Assembly: GCA_033239125.1 (NCBI GenBank) | Contig: BSWB01000001.1 | Span: 164,137,481 to 164,201,480, forward strand | Reading direction: 5' to 3' | Length of the DNA: 64,000 nucleotides | DNA from: Fagopyrum homotropicum | Taxonomy: Eukaryota; Streptophyta; Magnoliopsida; Caryophyllales; Polygonaceae | Shown here: piece after piece, positions 1 to 10,914 of the stretch | Position numbering within the stretch: position 1 is the stretch's first letter | Layout of the letters: each line of letters opens with the position of its first letter | Position numbers and translations under genes: made by a program | The notes under the pieces: model-generated | Databases searched by the model: none | Told to the model about the DNA's origin: nothing | Seen by the model: the letters and a program-made list of their open reading frames with translations, nothing else

Positions 1-967
1 AAATTCACACTGAATTATACTTGTTGTCATTCCCCTGCATTATCTCCAATAATACATGCAACCGATACGAATATATCAAATCTTGAAATCAATTGAAATT
101 TAAAAGAGATACATATATTACTTAATAGGAATACAAATTATATATGTTGATGCGCCCTCGCCTACTATAACAGATATAAATATATCAATTGCGATAGCCA
201 CTCAATCCTTTGTGGCTGAAAAACACTTTTATTCCGACATCGTTTCGTCTAACACACCTCGAAATCTATCAACGTTAATGGAAACAAGGCTCGAAGCCGT
301 CTAGAAGCTAGGATGCATAACTCATGTTCCGTTATTGTCTCGTTTTTTTATGATTTCCAAACTATTTGAATCATTTTGTAATTGCCGCTTAAAATGACCG
401 ACTCCTCTATATAAGAGAAACTCAATCTTGATACTCTCAATCGATCTTGATCATTTATGAACACTTCCTTCATCATCTCTATTATCTTTTATTTATAAAT
501 TATTCGTGTTATGTAGATTTTATTATCTTTTATTTATCGAGTTTAAAACTAGATAGTATCTATTTAATAAGGTTTTTTTTTAATCTTTGAACAAGTTTAC
601 TAATGACTTTTAACTTTTACCGGTGAACTTACATCCCTAAAATTTAAAATATTACAAAAAAATCAAAAAATTTAGTTGATTAATATAAGTTTTTAAATTT
701 TATACGCCATTTCTAAAAATATACCAATCAACACTAATTTACAGAAAATTTATATGAACTTACCTATAACTTTAATAACATAATTAAAGTACTTTAACTT
801 ATAAAAGTTATAATGATGCAATTGTATTATTCAAAATTAATCGACTTTATTGAGAAAATAGATAAGATTATCATATGAATATCCATCAAACTCGATTTTA
901 TACATTTAAGATTATCATATAAATATTCACAATTGAAACATTAATCGTACTTGTAAATACAATACAA
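1..967. other. AT-rich intergenic sequence
   Basis: No coding exon, RNA gene or complete transposon could be supported in this stretch. It is AT-rich with scattered short ORFs full of stops. A TATA-like string near 408-416 (TATATAAGAG) has no recognisable gene downstream. Confidence 0.5.
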
Positions 968-970
968 TTA

Positions 971-1260
971 GGACCCGTTTGGTTCCAACTCCGAAAACGG
1001 AAACGGAATGGAAACGAATTTAGTCCATATGTATATTCTTATTCATGAAATATTATGTAATCATTCCTTGTTTTTACATGCAAAATGCACTTGCCTCCAC
1101 ATATTTTGTTACCCTATAGGATATCAAAAGTAATCAAATTCAACTTCAATTACTTCAAATCATAGGAATGATTCCAAAAACATTCATGAACAAGGGTATA
1201 CATATGGACTAGATTCGTTTTCATTCCGTTCCGATTCCGGAGTTCAAACCAAACGGGCCC
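971..1260. mobile_element. Tourist-like (PIF/Harbinger) MITE, copy 1
   Basis: The 290-bp element starts GGACCCGTTTGG and ends CCAAACGGGCCC, so the ends are inverted repeats. Complementarity extends far inward (CATATGGACTA against TAGTCCATATG). It is flanked by TTA at 968-970 and 1261-1263, the target duplication expected for PIF/Harbinger elements. Related copies lie at 15650-15940, 31725-31905 and 55148-55429. It has no coding capacity. Confidence 0.85.
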
Positions 1261-1263
1261 TTA

Positions 1264-2029
1264 ATGTTTTTGAGGAGTTACTTTTGTGTGTGGAGTTACT
1301 TTTTTATATATAAGTTTTGAAGGGAGTTACTAAGTTAAAATAACATAGGGTGTTTTTCATTGATAAACAAGTTTCGTGTATCTAACTAACAATTTGTTAG
1401 GAAATTTAACATATAATGCTAACGGACAAAATATTTGAAACGAGAATTTGGGCCCAACTCAATTGGGCCTTTTAAGTTTCATTCAAGTTCATTTAGCCCA
1501 ATAAATCAAATATGAACACTCACAATTATACATTCGTTTGATGAAAAATTACCGGGATTTATATTTTTGGATAAAAAATTACCGGTACGAGATTTTACCC
1601 TTTCAACAAAAAATAAGGTAAGCTATTACAAGCTCCAAGTTAGATGGATCATTTGTGGCCAACTATAGTCGGATGAAAAACCATCGGAATTTATATTTTT
1701 GGATGAAAAACCAGCGGGATTGGGATTTACGGGGCTTGCGCTCAACCCAACTTTTTTTAGTAGAGTATCGAATGGTGTTGTAAAATATGAAAATCTAACA
1801 AAAATTCTAACAAATGTTTGGTCGAAGGAGATTTGAAGGTACATTTTTATGGTGGCTTTACTAAAAGGAACAAACGTTAAATAATAAACAATTAATGTGA
1901 GTATGTGTACGTTATAAGGGTATATTGAAACAAAATAATTGAAAACTAATCAATAATATACAAAAATTTATTTCCTCGAGCTTACAAAAATCTACTGAAG
2001 AGCTTCACAATAGTTTACTAAAAATCCTT
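1264..2029. other. AT-rich intergenic sequence with a short imperfect repeat
   Basis: No gene was found. A motif like GATGAAAAATTACCGGGATT followed by TTATATTTTTGG occurs near 1540-1575 and again, diverged, near 1672-1725. This suggests an old local duplication or a decayed repeat. Confidence 0.45.
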
Positions 2030-2362
2030 CACGGTCTCAAGATGGCTTGTAAGGAAGGGTTCCGGAAAGTGGTCGTAGAAGTTGATTCTAGATGGTTCTG
2101 GAGCTCATTGATAGAGGGGTGGACACTATACACCCCTTTTTAGCCTAGTTGTACACTTGAACATGAGATGTCCGTCTTAGTCATACGTTCAAGAAAGACA
2201 ATAGGACGGTGAACTAGCATGCTAGCTTTGCCTTATCTTTAGGTGTCGGTTTTCATTTTTTTACGAAATCCACCCCCTTGTAAGGAGAGGATCTTCGTTA
2301 AGGAATAAATGCGACTCTTCCATAATAAAAGAAGGGGCTTTGCCCTTGTCACCAAAAAAAAA
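2030..2362 (+). mobile_element. LINE 3' tail with RNase H-like remnant
   Basis: The plus strand near 2041 reads MACKEGFRKVVVEVDSR, which resembles the RNase H-like region at the C-terminus of plant non-LTR retrotransposons (usual form GFRKVIVEVDS). The sequence then runs through a typical LINE 3' region (AAGAAGGGGCTTTGCCC) into an A-run at about 2353-2363. It is 5'-truncated and has stops, so it is a dead fragment. No target duplication was confirmed. Confidence 0.6.
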
Positions 2363-2671
2363 TATATGGAACCCAACCCAATATTCATTGTACCGATACT
2401 ATATATATAATTCACATAAAATATCTATAAGACTTTTTATTCAAAATAAAATCATCACAAATAGACAACACGTTTCTTTACACGTCTAAACCTTTCACCC
2501 CTCGAGTATTTTGCGAGGAAAAAATATACCAACAAACACTAAAATTGTATACAACAATAAGGTGATAATTTTCTCCTCCACCTAAAAAAAATAACCTCTT
2601 TAAAACCCGAACCCGAAAACCCGAACCCCAAACCTATCAACATGAAACCACAAAACCCGAAACTCGAGAAC

Positions 2672-3431
2672 TTAACATATAACACATCCATTAGGATTCT
2701 CATCATAGGTTTGGATAGGGTAATATTGTCCGGGGTAGTAATATTCAGTTTGGTGTGGATAATAACTTTTAGAAGCAGCGATTGCGATAGCTATTTTTTC
2801 GGGCTCGGTTAGTTCCTTGGTCTTAACGTCCGCGGGTTTCTCCTCGGGTTTCTTCTCCTCCTTGACGTCCCCCACGGAATCGATTACCGGATACCATTTT
2901 CTGAGCTTCTTCACAACTAAAACCGGGTCCACATCGCCTATTATGGTGATTACAAAGTCTTTGGTGTTCTTTTCCATTGAAATTATCCCTGAATAATTAG
3001 TATGTCCGCGTAAGAACACAACTCAATAATAAAATAAAAGATCACATTGATAGACGGATAGACAGATAGATAGATAAATACCCGAAATCGAAGAGATTGC
3101 TTGCATGGGATTTTTCTTGATTTTTGATATTCCGACAACCTTGTCATCTAGAGAGTTCAGTTTTATCACCACTTTCTGTACAAATGAAGAAGAAGATTAA
3201 TTAATTTCAGAATATTCATTAGAATTGCAAAAGGAAGACTCATTGACTGCAGAACAAACAGCAGCTCATAGAAGTAAACAAAACAATAATTCGTTTGAAA
3301 CCCAGAAACAAAAGCAATCGAATTTCAAGAAATCAACAGAAATTTAATGAAAAGAAGAGATAATTTAACACATGATTGAGTGATGATATGAAATCTGAGA
3401 GAGAGGAGAAAGAGGTTGAAAGTACCTTCAT
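2672..3431 (-). CDS. Heavy-metal-associated isoprenylated plant protein (HIPP-like), copy A
   Basis: Three exons on the minus strand: 3426-3431 (only ATG AAG), 3082-3175 and 2672-2988, all with GT-AG borders, giving 138 aa. Residues 1-72 form an HMA-like fold of beta-alpha-beta type (MKKVVIKLN..., ITIIGDVDPVLVVKKLRKW), then a Lys/Glu/Pro-rich linker, a Tyr-rich stretch and a C-terminal CVIC. CVIC is a CaaX box, so farnesylation or geranylgeranylation and membrane anchoring are expected. The usual metal-binding CxxC of the first loop is absent (SLDDKVVG stands there), so metal binding is doubtful and a protein-interaction role is possible. The 6-bp first exon is typical of this family and is easily missed by gene finders. 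A paralog with the same structure lies at 10915-11612. Confidence 0.88.
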
Positions 3432-3596
3432 TGATTGGTTCTTGAAAAAACTTGATTTGGGTTTGAGAGATTCTTCAGTTCAACTGTGAAGAATGATGAT
3501 TGATGAGGAAGATGATAGAATAAAGGATAGAGGATCGGTTTAAATAAGAAGGGGAAGAGATTGGTGGCTTCTTGGTCAACAGGGTCAACTGACTCA

Positions 3597-3640
3597 AAAC
3601 GACGCCGTGCCGTGAACTGCAAGTCCAAGGTGACGGTGTT
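3597..3640 (-). promoter_or_regulatory. Block conserved upstream of both HIPP genes
   Basis: The block AAAACGACGCCGTGCCG, then CTGCAAGTCCAAGGTGACGG, lies about 170-210 bp upstream of the HIPP-A start codon. A close match lies at 11809-11850 at about the same distance upstream of HIPP-B, while the sequence around it is diverged. It contains ACGACGYCGT and TGACGG cores that resemble bZIP-type sites. The regulatory role is inferred from conservation only. Confidence 0.5.
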
Positions 3641-3660
3641 ATGTTGACTGAATCAGTCAA

Positions 3661-4495
3661 TCATCTAGCCAATCAGAAATTCAGAATAGTCTATTCAAGA
3701 ATCAAGATGTAATATAATTAGCGTAATTACCGAAATTTGTTTAATTAGTCTTGGACTCTAGTGGAGCATATTTCCACACGTTAATGGTCAATCATTTTTG
3801 TATGGGTCAACTGCAAAGTCTTCTTAGAATTCCAAATTTATATTACATTCATATAATTCATAGCTTTTGTCTCTAAAACACGGTAACTTTGTGTTAGAGT
3901 TATCCAACATTAATCATATCTAACACTATGAGGTTAACTTTTTTTTTTGTTTGTAGGTGAAGTTTTGTTCATGATTCTTAAAGTTGTCTTTATTTTTCAT
4001 AATGTAAGTTTTATTAAGCTTGACAAAACTCAAGTTCATACCACGGCATAAAACAATCCTTAGTATATCAACTTCGTTGTAACTTAGATACAATTCAAGA
4101 TAGGATCGGACCGTATACTTTGGACCATTTAGGTTTATGGTCCAAATCAAGTTTACACCCCTCTTCTTTGAAGGCGTTCTAATGGAACCGAAAGGGAAAG
4201 TTAGATATATCCATTAATGACCTTATTTGGAAAGAGACTAGTGAGAACTTGCATTGCCCCATATTTAATCTCTTATTTTGTAGGGCTGATGGTTAGGACG
4301 AGCCTTTTATTGTTAGGTCCCATTTATCGTGTGTTTGATTTCTTATTCCACCTTTTTCTTTTAATTTTGGATACGGTTTTTTTATAAGGTCTTCCATTCA
4401 AATATGGGCAAAAAGTAGAATCGATATCTCTTCGATAAGGGAGTGATTAGTTGTAGGTTATGGGGGGTTTAGGTTATAATTTGAATGCGTTTAGT
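3661..4495. other. Intergenic sequence that donated filler DNA
   Basis: No gene is supported. Segments 3964-3997 and 4029-4056 reappear, one inverted and one direct, in the filler patch at 8630-8790. Near 4165-4200 a segment (GAAGGCGTTCTAATGGAACC) resembles the open reading frame at 28494-28680. Confidence 0.5.
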
Positions 4496-4914
4496 TTTTT
4501 TTTTTTTTGAAAAGTTAATGTATTAATTCGGAGAAGGGATTTACAAAGACCCATCTAGGGCGTAGGAGAAGTACAATCGCAGCGAAGGACTAAAATGAGG
4601 GAACAAAGGGGCAGTTACAAGAGTTGAATCCCAAGTGTGTTGGCCCATGAGATGGAGAGAACGGATCTATCCTTCCAGTGGTGAGAGAAGTGGTTTTTGG
4701 TTGCTTGGATGATGTTGTGAGCACAGGAAGCTTCATGGGTCATTCCGAGCCTTTCAAATGTAGTATACGAAGTTGATAAGTGTGGCAATTCTGACGTTGG
4801 AGATGAGGTGGTGTTTGTGAGGGTTGAAAGAGGCGAGCCAATTCCAAATGTTGCTCATGTAGGGGAAGGGAGCGGGAATTCTCAACCACTTGGAGATGAG
4901 ACCAAGAGTGGTAG

Positions 4915-5417
4915 TGTCAAAGTCCGATACAGACGGACCGGTAGAGCGGAGGTCGTGTGCATACGAGCGCACATGCGCGTTAGGCCCGAGCCCAGCACAT
5001 AAACCCGGCGAGGTTCCATCCTAAAACCAATTGGCAATAGGAGGAGTAGCCCACCGACCTTATATACTAGGCCCGGAGTGTCCCCATCTTTCGATGTGGG
5101 ACTTTATTATCTCCAACACGCCCCCGCAAGTGCAACTAGAGGATATAGACCGAGTTGCACTTGTCCACAGGTTAGGATCGCGAGCCCAATTGAGGCTAAC
5201 CGCTCTGATACCATGTCAAAGTCCGATACAGACGGACCGGTAGAGCGGGGGTCGTGTGCATACGAGCGCACATGCGCGTTAGGCCCGAGCCCAGCACATA
5301 AACCCGGCAAGGTTCCATCCTAAAACCAATTGGCAATAGGAGGAGTAGCCCACCGACCTTATATACTAGGCCCGGAGTGTCCCCATCTTTCGATGTGGGA
5401 CTTTATTATCTCCAACA
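4915..5417 (-). mobile_element. Complete TRIM retrotransposon with two LTRs
   Basis: Two nearly identical 204-bp LTRs (4915-5118 and 5214-5417) flank a 95-bp interior. On the minus strand the LTR starts TGTTGGAGAT and ends TTTGACA. Next to the 5' LTR (5213-5201) is TGGTATCAGAGCG, a standard initiator-Met tRNA primer-binding site. Next to the 3' LTR (5130-5119) is the purine tract CTTGCGGGGGCG. GGTAG flanks both sides (4910-4914, 5418-5422) as a 5-bp target duplication. The element has no coding capacity and lies in the LINE tail. High LTR identity implies a recent insertion. Confidence 0.95.
5201..5213 (-). promoter_or_regulatory. Primer-binding site of the TRIM element
   Basis: TGGTATCAGAGCG on the minus strand directly follows the 5' LTR end at 5214. 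It matches the complement of the 3' end of plant initiator methionine tRNA, the usual primer for TRIM and Copia elements. Confidence 0.85.
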
Positions 5418-6833
5418 GGTAGAGGCGAAACGGCAGTTGTGGAATAGGTGCATCTCGTCTTCAAGTCTGTCGTTGCAGAGGTGGCAAGTATCACATTGAG
5501 TGACGTTCCAGGCAAGTAGCTTAACGAGGGTGGGAAGTCTCTGATGGGCTGCGATCCAGGCGATGAAACTGCTCTTGGGGGTGTTGGTCTTCTTCCAAAT
5601 GTTGATGTATAGGTGGGGTGTTGTTGGGGGGAGGCGTGGTTTTAGGAAAGAATAGGCGGAAGTAGTGGAGAAGTTACCGTTTGCCTTTTTTGTAGCTGAG
5701 ATGAATGATGTACCGTTATGGGATCTCTGGGTGTGCAAAATCAAGTCTCTGACCTTCAGAAGAGAGTTCCAGGAGAAGCTGTGTTTGTAGTTTGGCTCGC
5801 AAGCCCAAATAGATTGGTCCTTGAGGATGTTGTTGCTAACGCAAGAGGACCATAGATCGAGCGTGGGAGGGAGAGAGTTGAGTTCAAATATCAGTTTCGA
5901 CATACAAGCTTTGTTCCAAGCCAGAAGCTCCTTGAAGCCAAGCCCGTCGTCAGCCTTCGGGTTGCAAACTAACGACCAAGAAATCAAAGCTCTACGACTT
6001 GAGTCCTTGCCCGACCAAAGGAAAGAGCGAAGTAATCTAGTGATCTTCAGAATGATTTTATCTGGGATGGGAAGCAAGGAACACCAGTAGTATTGGAGTG
6101 GAATAAGAATAGAAGAGATGAGTTGTTGTCTTCCGGCGTAAGATAGTTTCCTGGAACTCCAAGTATTGATTCTTTGTGTAATCTTGTTGATGAGCGGGAG
6201 GTAGTCTGCGTTCCTAAGCCTTTTGCTGCCGATAGGAATGCCCAGATAATTGAAGGGTAGGGTGCCAATGGGAAGGCCGGTAGAGGACACAAAGGAGTAG
6301 TGATCTTGGGGTTCAATACCACCAAGGAATAAAGAGGACTTGTTGACGTTAATGTGCAATCCAGAGTAGTGCCCGAAGTGAGTGAGTGTGTTTTTGAGTA
6401 TGTTGATGGATTCAATGTCACCCCTGCAAAAAAGAAGAATATCGTCAGCAAAACAAAGGTGGGTTATGCGTGGGGAGGAGCATTTGGGATGGTTGTTGAA
6501 GTTCGGGTTGGTAGTGTTGGCTTGAATCATGGATGATAGGACCTCAAGGGCAATGGCGAAGAGGGAGGGGGAGAGAGGGCATCCCTGACAAAGGCCCCTG
6601 GAGCCTTTGAAATGCCCCCTAATAGTCCCATTGAGATTGATAGAGTATGTAGGATTGGCAATGCAAGCGTCGATGAGTTTGATGAAGTTGATGGGGTAAC
6701 TCATTCGGCAAAGGCAATTGATGATAAACTGATGATCGATCATGTCAAAGGCTTTGGATATATTCACCTTCAAGGCACACCTAGGTGAAATATTCTTCTG
6801 ATTGTATCGTTTGAATAGCTCCTGGGCAATGAG

Positions 6834-7602
6834 CAGTGGCGGAGCCAGAAACTTTTGGTTGGAGGGGCACAAAAAAAAATTTTATAAGGGAAGTCGAATA
6901 TTAAGCTTGAAATTAAACAATAAAATATATAAATTAAATAAATAAATAAAGTTTACTTAAGCTTTCTACTATAAATTTTAGCTTTAAATTTATTTTTTTA
7001 CTTAGATAAAATTTAAAATTATTTTATATATTTAGTTTCTTTTATATATATTGTCATATAAATTAGATAGTTGTTGATGAATTGTTGTATTAAAAATTAT
7101 ATTAATTTTATAAAATTTATTTTTTACTTAGATAAAACTTTATTAAATTTATTGTATTAAAAATTATTGTATTAAATTTATTTTTTTACTTAGATAAAAT
7201 TTAAAATTATTTTGTATATTTAGTTTCTTTTATAAATATATTGTCATATAAATTAGATAGTTGTTGATGAATTATTGTATTAAAAATTATATTAATTTTA
7301 TTGTATTAGTTAGGAATTAATGAAATAATAAATAAACATCATTTAATCTCTCCATCTAAATATATTGTAATTTGTTTAAAATAAATCCATAAAATAAAAA
7401 GGAACTTTTTGCTACTCCCAAAACTCGAACCCACGACTTCATGTACCTCCTTTCCTTCCTTTACCAAATGAGCTAGTAGAACATCATGTAACATAATTCG
7501 TTTTAAGGAGGATTTTTTCCTTCTTTTTTTCCTTCTTAAGGCAAAACGACGTCGCAAGCCGGGGCACCGTACCACCCGTTACCCCCCTTGGATCCGCCAC
7601 TG
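6834..7602. mobile_element. Non-autonomous hAT element inserted in the LINE RT gene
   Basis: The 769-bp element begins CAGTGGCGGAGCC and ends GGATCCGCCACTG, 13-bp inverted repeats with one mismatch. Both sides carry GCAATGAG (6826-6833 and 7603-7610), the 8-bp duplication diagnostic of hAT. The interior is AT-rich with internal duplications (around 6990-7080 and 7190-7300) and no transposase. Its removal rejoins the LINE RT reading frame. A tRNA-like segment lies at 7411-7482. Confidence 0.95.
7411..7482 (-). other. tRNA-like segment inside the hAT element
   Basis: On the minus strand the segment has TAGCTCATTTGGTAAAGG, a good A-box/D-arm match, then after about 30 bases GTGGGTTCGAGTTTTGGGAG, a B-box/T-arm match. 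No clean anticodon stem or closed acceptor stem could be drawn, so it is not called a tRNA gene. It could be a SINE-type head or an internal Pol III promoter. Confidence 0.45.
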
Positions 7603-8630
7603 GCAATGAGAATGTTATGTTTGATCGATCGACCTTTGATGAAGGCTCCTTGGTAGTTGCCTATCATCGAGGGTAGGGTGGCATTCAGTTTGGAGGCAAG
7701 GATCTTGGCGATCACTTTGTAGGGGGTATTACAGCAGGAGATGGGCCTGTAATCGGAAGGTAGACTTGGGTTTGGTTTTTTGGCTATGAGAGAGATGGAG
7801 GTATGGTTGTAATGTGTGGAAAGAATGCCCTTGTTGAAGAATTTGATGATGGCGTTAGTGAACGCAGCTCTGGTAATGTTCCAAGTCTGCTTGAAGAAGT
7901 GTGCATTGAATCCGTCAGGTCCAGGGGCCTTCATATCACCAATTGAGAAAAGGGCCGATTTGATCTCTTCAGGAGAGATGTCGTTACCGAGTAGTTCGAG
8001 GAGATCAGGGGGATGGTGGGGAGTTGGCAGTCGGGGAAGAGGTTGAGAGGATTTGGGGCGGTTGGGGGGCTGAGGATGCTTGAAAAGTGGGATGTTAGGA
8101 TATTGGAGATCTCCACTTGATCGAATGTAGTGCTGTTGCTGTTATCCAGTGGATTTGAAAGGGATTTAATAGCATTCGAGGACCTTCTCGCAGTAATGCA
8201 CTTGAAAAAATAACCACTGCATTGATCCCCGAATTTGTACCAGGCTGCTTTTGATAGTTGGGCGAGCGTATCTCTGAGGTCGTTTTGATTGGTGAGAAGA
8301 GAAGCAAGGGTATTGTGTTCCTGTTCAATGAGTGTTGGATCGAAAGGGAAGGTTTGTAGATTGTTTTGAATGTTGGCAAGGGAGTTTTTGAGGCTGGTAA
8401 TGGTCGAGTGAAGCGTCTCGAGCTTCACGCTTGGGAAACGTTTCAAGGTAGGTTTCAATCGTCTGAGCTTGTGAGAGAGTGTGAGCATTGGACTTTTCGA
8501 GGAGTTTGAAATAGGGAGCACCCAAGACGATTCGACATTCGGGAAGAAGGTATCGTGCTTAGTCCAGTTATTGTTGAACCGAAATTGACGCTGGTTGGTA
8601 TCATGCTTAGGGTTGATGGTGAGAATTGAG

Positions 8631-8790
8631 CAAGCACAAGGACCCATCACATTTATTAAAAATAAAGACAACTTTAAGAATCATGAACAAACTCGAGTTC
8701 ATACCACGGCAATTGCCTCCTCCTTGTGGTTCATACCACGGCATAAAACAATTGAGGAGGCAATTGAGCAAGCACAAGGACCCATCACTG
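8631..8790. other. Templated filler DNA patchwork
   Basis: This stretch is made of copies of nearby sequence. 8658-8691 is an exact 34-bp inverted copy of 3964-3997. The segment from about 8691 (CGAGTTCATACCACGGCA) and another near 8727 copy 4029-4056. ATTGCCTCCTCCTTGTG and its inverse near 8755-8780 copy 9230-9256. GAGCAAGCACAAGGACCCAT occurs twice, near 8627 and 8766. The pattern fits break repair with repeated template switching. Confidence 0.8.
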
Positions 8791-8799
8791 TTTCAAGGG

Positions 8800-9580
8800 A
8801 GGAAACGATTCAAGGAGGAGCATCCGAGATAGGCCAGCACTAAAGGCACCAGAAGGCGCAAACCCCCCGGCACCAAGGTGGCATACCCGTGGCTCGTGGT
8901 GGTCGCACCCGCGGTTCAAAACTGAAAGATTTTCACGGGTTCTTCACACCTTCAAGAAGATGAAGCGTTTCCGATGTCCTCCTTTTTTGTACCCGTGGCT
9001 ACCCATTTACCCGCATTTAGTTCATATATAACTTAGGCTGCGAAACTTGTTGTCCCTATAAATAGTCTCCCCTAGTTTTAGATTTAAAAAGTTAAGTTTG
9101 AAGTTAAAGGCATTTGTCATAGTTTGTATTCCACAAAATTCTAATAGAAAGAGAGGTTTGATTGAGAATTGTCGAGTGTTTGTGCAGTTTGGTTGAATCT
9201 TTATTTGTGTCAATCTTCCTAAAGATCCTCAATTGCCTCCTCCTTGTGCTTGCTTCATCTTGAGGTTTGTGTAAGGTCGTAGTGTTGATTGTGTTAAGGT
9301 AAGATAAAGATACGAGTTTTTATCAATTAAGAATAAGGTTCTATCTCTTGATTCCCTTGGTTCTCCTTCACTCATTTGCATTGTTGATTGGGTTAAGGTA
9401 GACAAAGGTACAAATTTTGATCATCTAAGGTCATTGTTCTATCTCTTAATCCCTTTGGTTCTTTCTCCTTTACTCATTTGTATTTTGATCGGGATAAGGT
9501 AGGCAAATGTTCAGGTTTTGATCATCTAAGGTCAATGTTCTATCTCCTGATCCCCTTAGTTCATTTCCTTCATCTTTTAT
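8800..9580 (+). mobile_element. LTR retrotransposon remnant (LTR and leader-like)
   Basis: The region has a TATA-like CCTATAAATAG at about 9056 and downstream U-rich leader-like sequence. Three diverged tandem units of roughly 95-105 bp follow (about 9285-9380, 9385-9480 and 9483-9575), each with GGTAAGAT or GGTTAAGGTAG, then GTTCTATCTC and CCCTTGGTTC. This looks like an LTR plus 5' leader of a Ty3-type element, but no LTR ends, primer site or coding region were identified. The class is uncertain. Confidence 0.4.
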
Positions 9581-10910
9581 AATTCATTTCCATATCTAAC
9601 CTTTATTTTATTGTCATTTTAAGTTTCATTATCTAATTTTCTCTTTTATTTGAGTTATTGAAGGAATCAATAACCTAAATCGGACAAAAAAATTCCCATA
9701 TTAAAACAACATTAGTAAAATGATATAAATAATGCAATATCAAAAGAACCCAAAAATAACCTAATCTCAAATATCCAAAATGAGGTTTTAATCCCTTTAT
9801 AACCTCCCCTCAAATTAAAAAAAGTTGAGCTTTAAAATGAGATTTCAAAACGAGATTTTAATCGGACAAACCTGTTCTTCGCTTACGAAGTATAGGTTGA
9901 GTTTTATTTTATTTTTTTGTTTTTATCATTTTTTATTCCAATTCCGATTCCGTCTACCACATTCCGTTTCTAACCTAAACTAAGTTCTCGAATCCTATTC
10001 CAATTCTGATTCCGCTACCCTATTCCGTTTCTAACGTAAAACGTTAAAAACGAAACAAAAAATACACGAAATACGCAAAAAGACTAAAAGAAAATGTACC
10101 TCGAGTGCACTCAAAGGGCGGTTTTGTTAAGGACGTCTTGGAGGATCCATGATAACGAGGTTTTTTTCGGATTCGAATGAGAGGTTTTGTGATTTTTAGT
10201 TTCGAAAATTTGAAAAATGTTGATGAAAAGTGGAGGAGGCAAGCGTCTTCGCTTGCAGTAGGATTTTAACTTCAACGCAGTCGGCCTGCGTTGAAGTTGA
10301 AAACCTTCAATGCAGTAAGTCTGCGTTGATGTTGAAACACTGCGTTGGAAAATGCTGACTGCGTTGAGTTTGAAAAAGCCGAATGCGTTGAACATTGCGT
10401 TTTTGTAATTCAAGGTCATGCCTTTATATGCCCGGTTTATATATATATAAATAAAAATTGAATTATATCACATCCTTTACAAATATTTAAGCACGGCCCT
10501 TTCCGTCACATATGATTCTTTTACTTATTTTCAATTTTGGAAATTTTTGTGAAAAATATTGTGTTGATAATGACATTCTAAAAACCACATTTAAAGTATA
10601 TTTCCACAATAATAAAAGTATATGCCTCAACATGATTGCAACTATTCTCGTATTCACTTGCTCATAAGTAGATTCCATAAACAATACTCCAAGGAAGATA
10701 TGATGATGCAAATTGGTCCAACTTTTGGTCTCTCAAACAACATTATATTTTATTCACATATCATAAAATATAACTTATTATATACATCCCATAAGATCTT
10801 ATATTCAAAATAATCCCCATCCCAAATAAACTATATTATACATCTTAGTACCAATCATTTGGGTACTTTTTTAACCTAAAAAAAACCCTCTTAAAACCCC
10901 AAACATGTTA
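9581..10910. other. Intergenic sequence with degenerate TGCGTTGA repeats
   Basis: No gene is supported. At 10255-10400 the words TGCGTTGAA, GCAGT and TTGAAG recur six or more times in both orientations, forming a short degenerate repeat cluster just outside the HIPP-B 3' end. The open frame across it (10111-10419, minus) is repeat-derived. Confidence 0.45.
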
Positions 10911-10914
10911 CATC

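Larger units (their letters stand above)
4496..8630 (-). mobile_element. 5'-truncated LINE (L1-type) with reverse transcriptase, nested insertions
   Basis: Read on the minus strand, this is ORF2 of a plant L1-like LINE. Segments are: the region between endonuclease and RT (about 8628-8000), RT (7934-7603 and 6833-5900), the C-terminal zinc-finger region (HLCN..., MHLFHNC, near 5480) and a tail ending in poly(A) (T-run at 4496-4509). RT motifs seen are GPDGFN, LIAKKPNPSLPSDYRPIS, LCQGCPLSPSLF and FADDILLF. It is dead: the endonuclease is missing, there is a frameshift near 8000, and motif A reads KVNISKAFD, so the usual catalytic Asp is Asn. A TRIM (4915-5417) and a hAT element (6834-7602) sit inside it; removing each restores continuity. 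No target duplication of the LINE itself was found; its 5' end abuts filler DNA. Confidence 0.9.

Noticed and set aside
4915..5417. Cassandra TRIM with 5S rRNA promoter
   Set aside because: The LTRs lack the conserved 5S rRNA motifs that define Cassandra; the element is another TRIM family.
7339..7575. 78-codon basic frame
   Set aside because: It lies within the non-coding interior of the hAT element and covers the tRNA-like segment.
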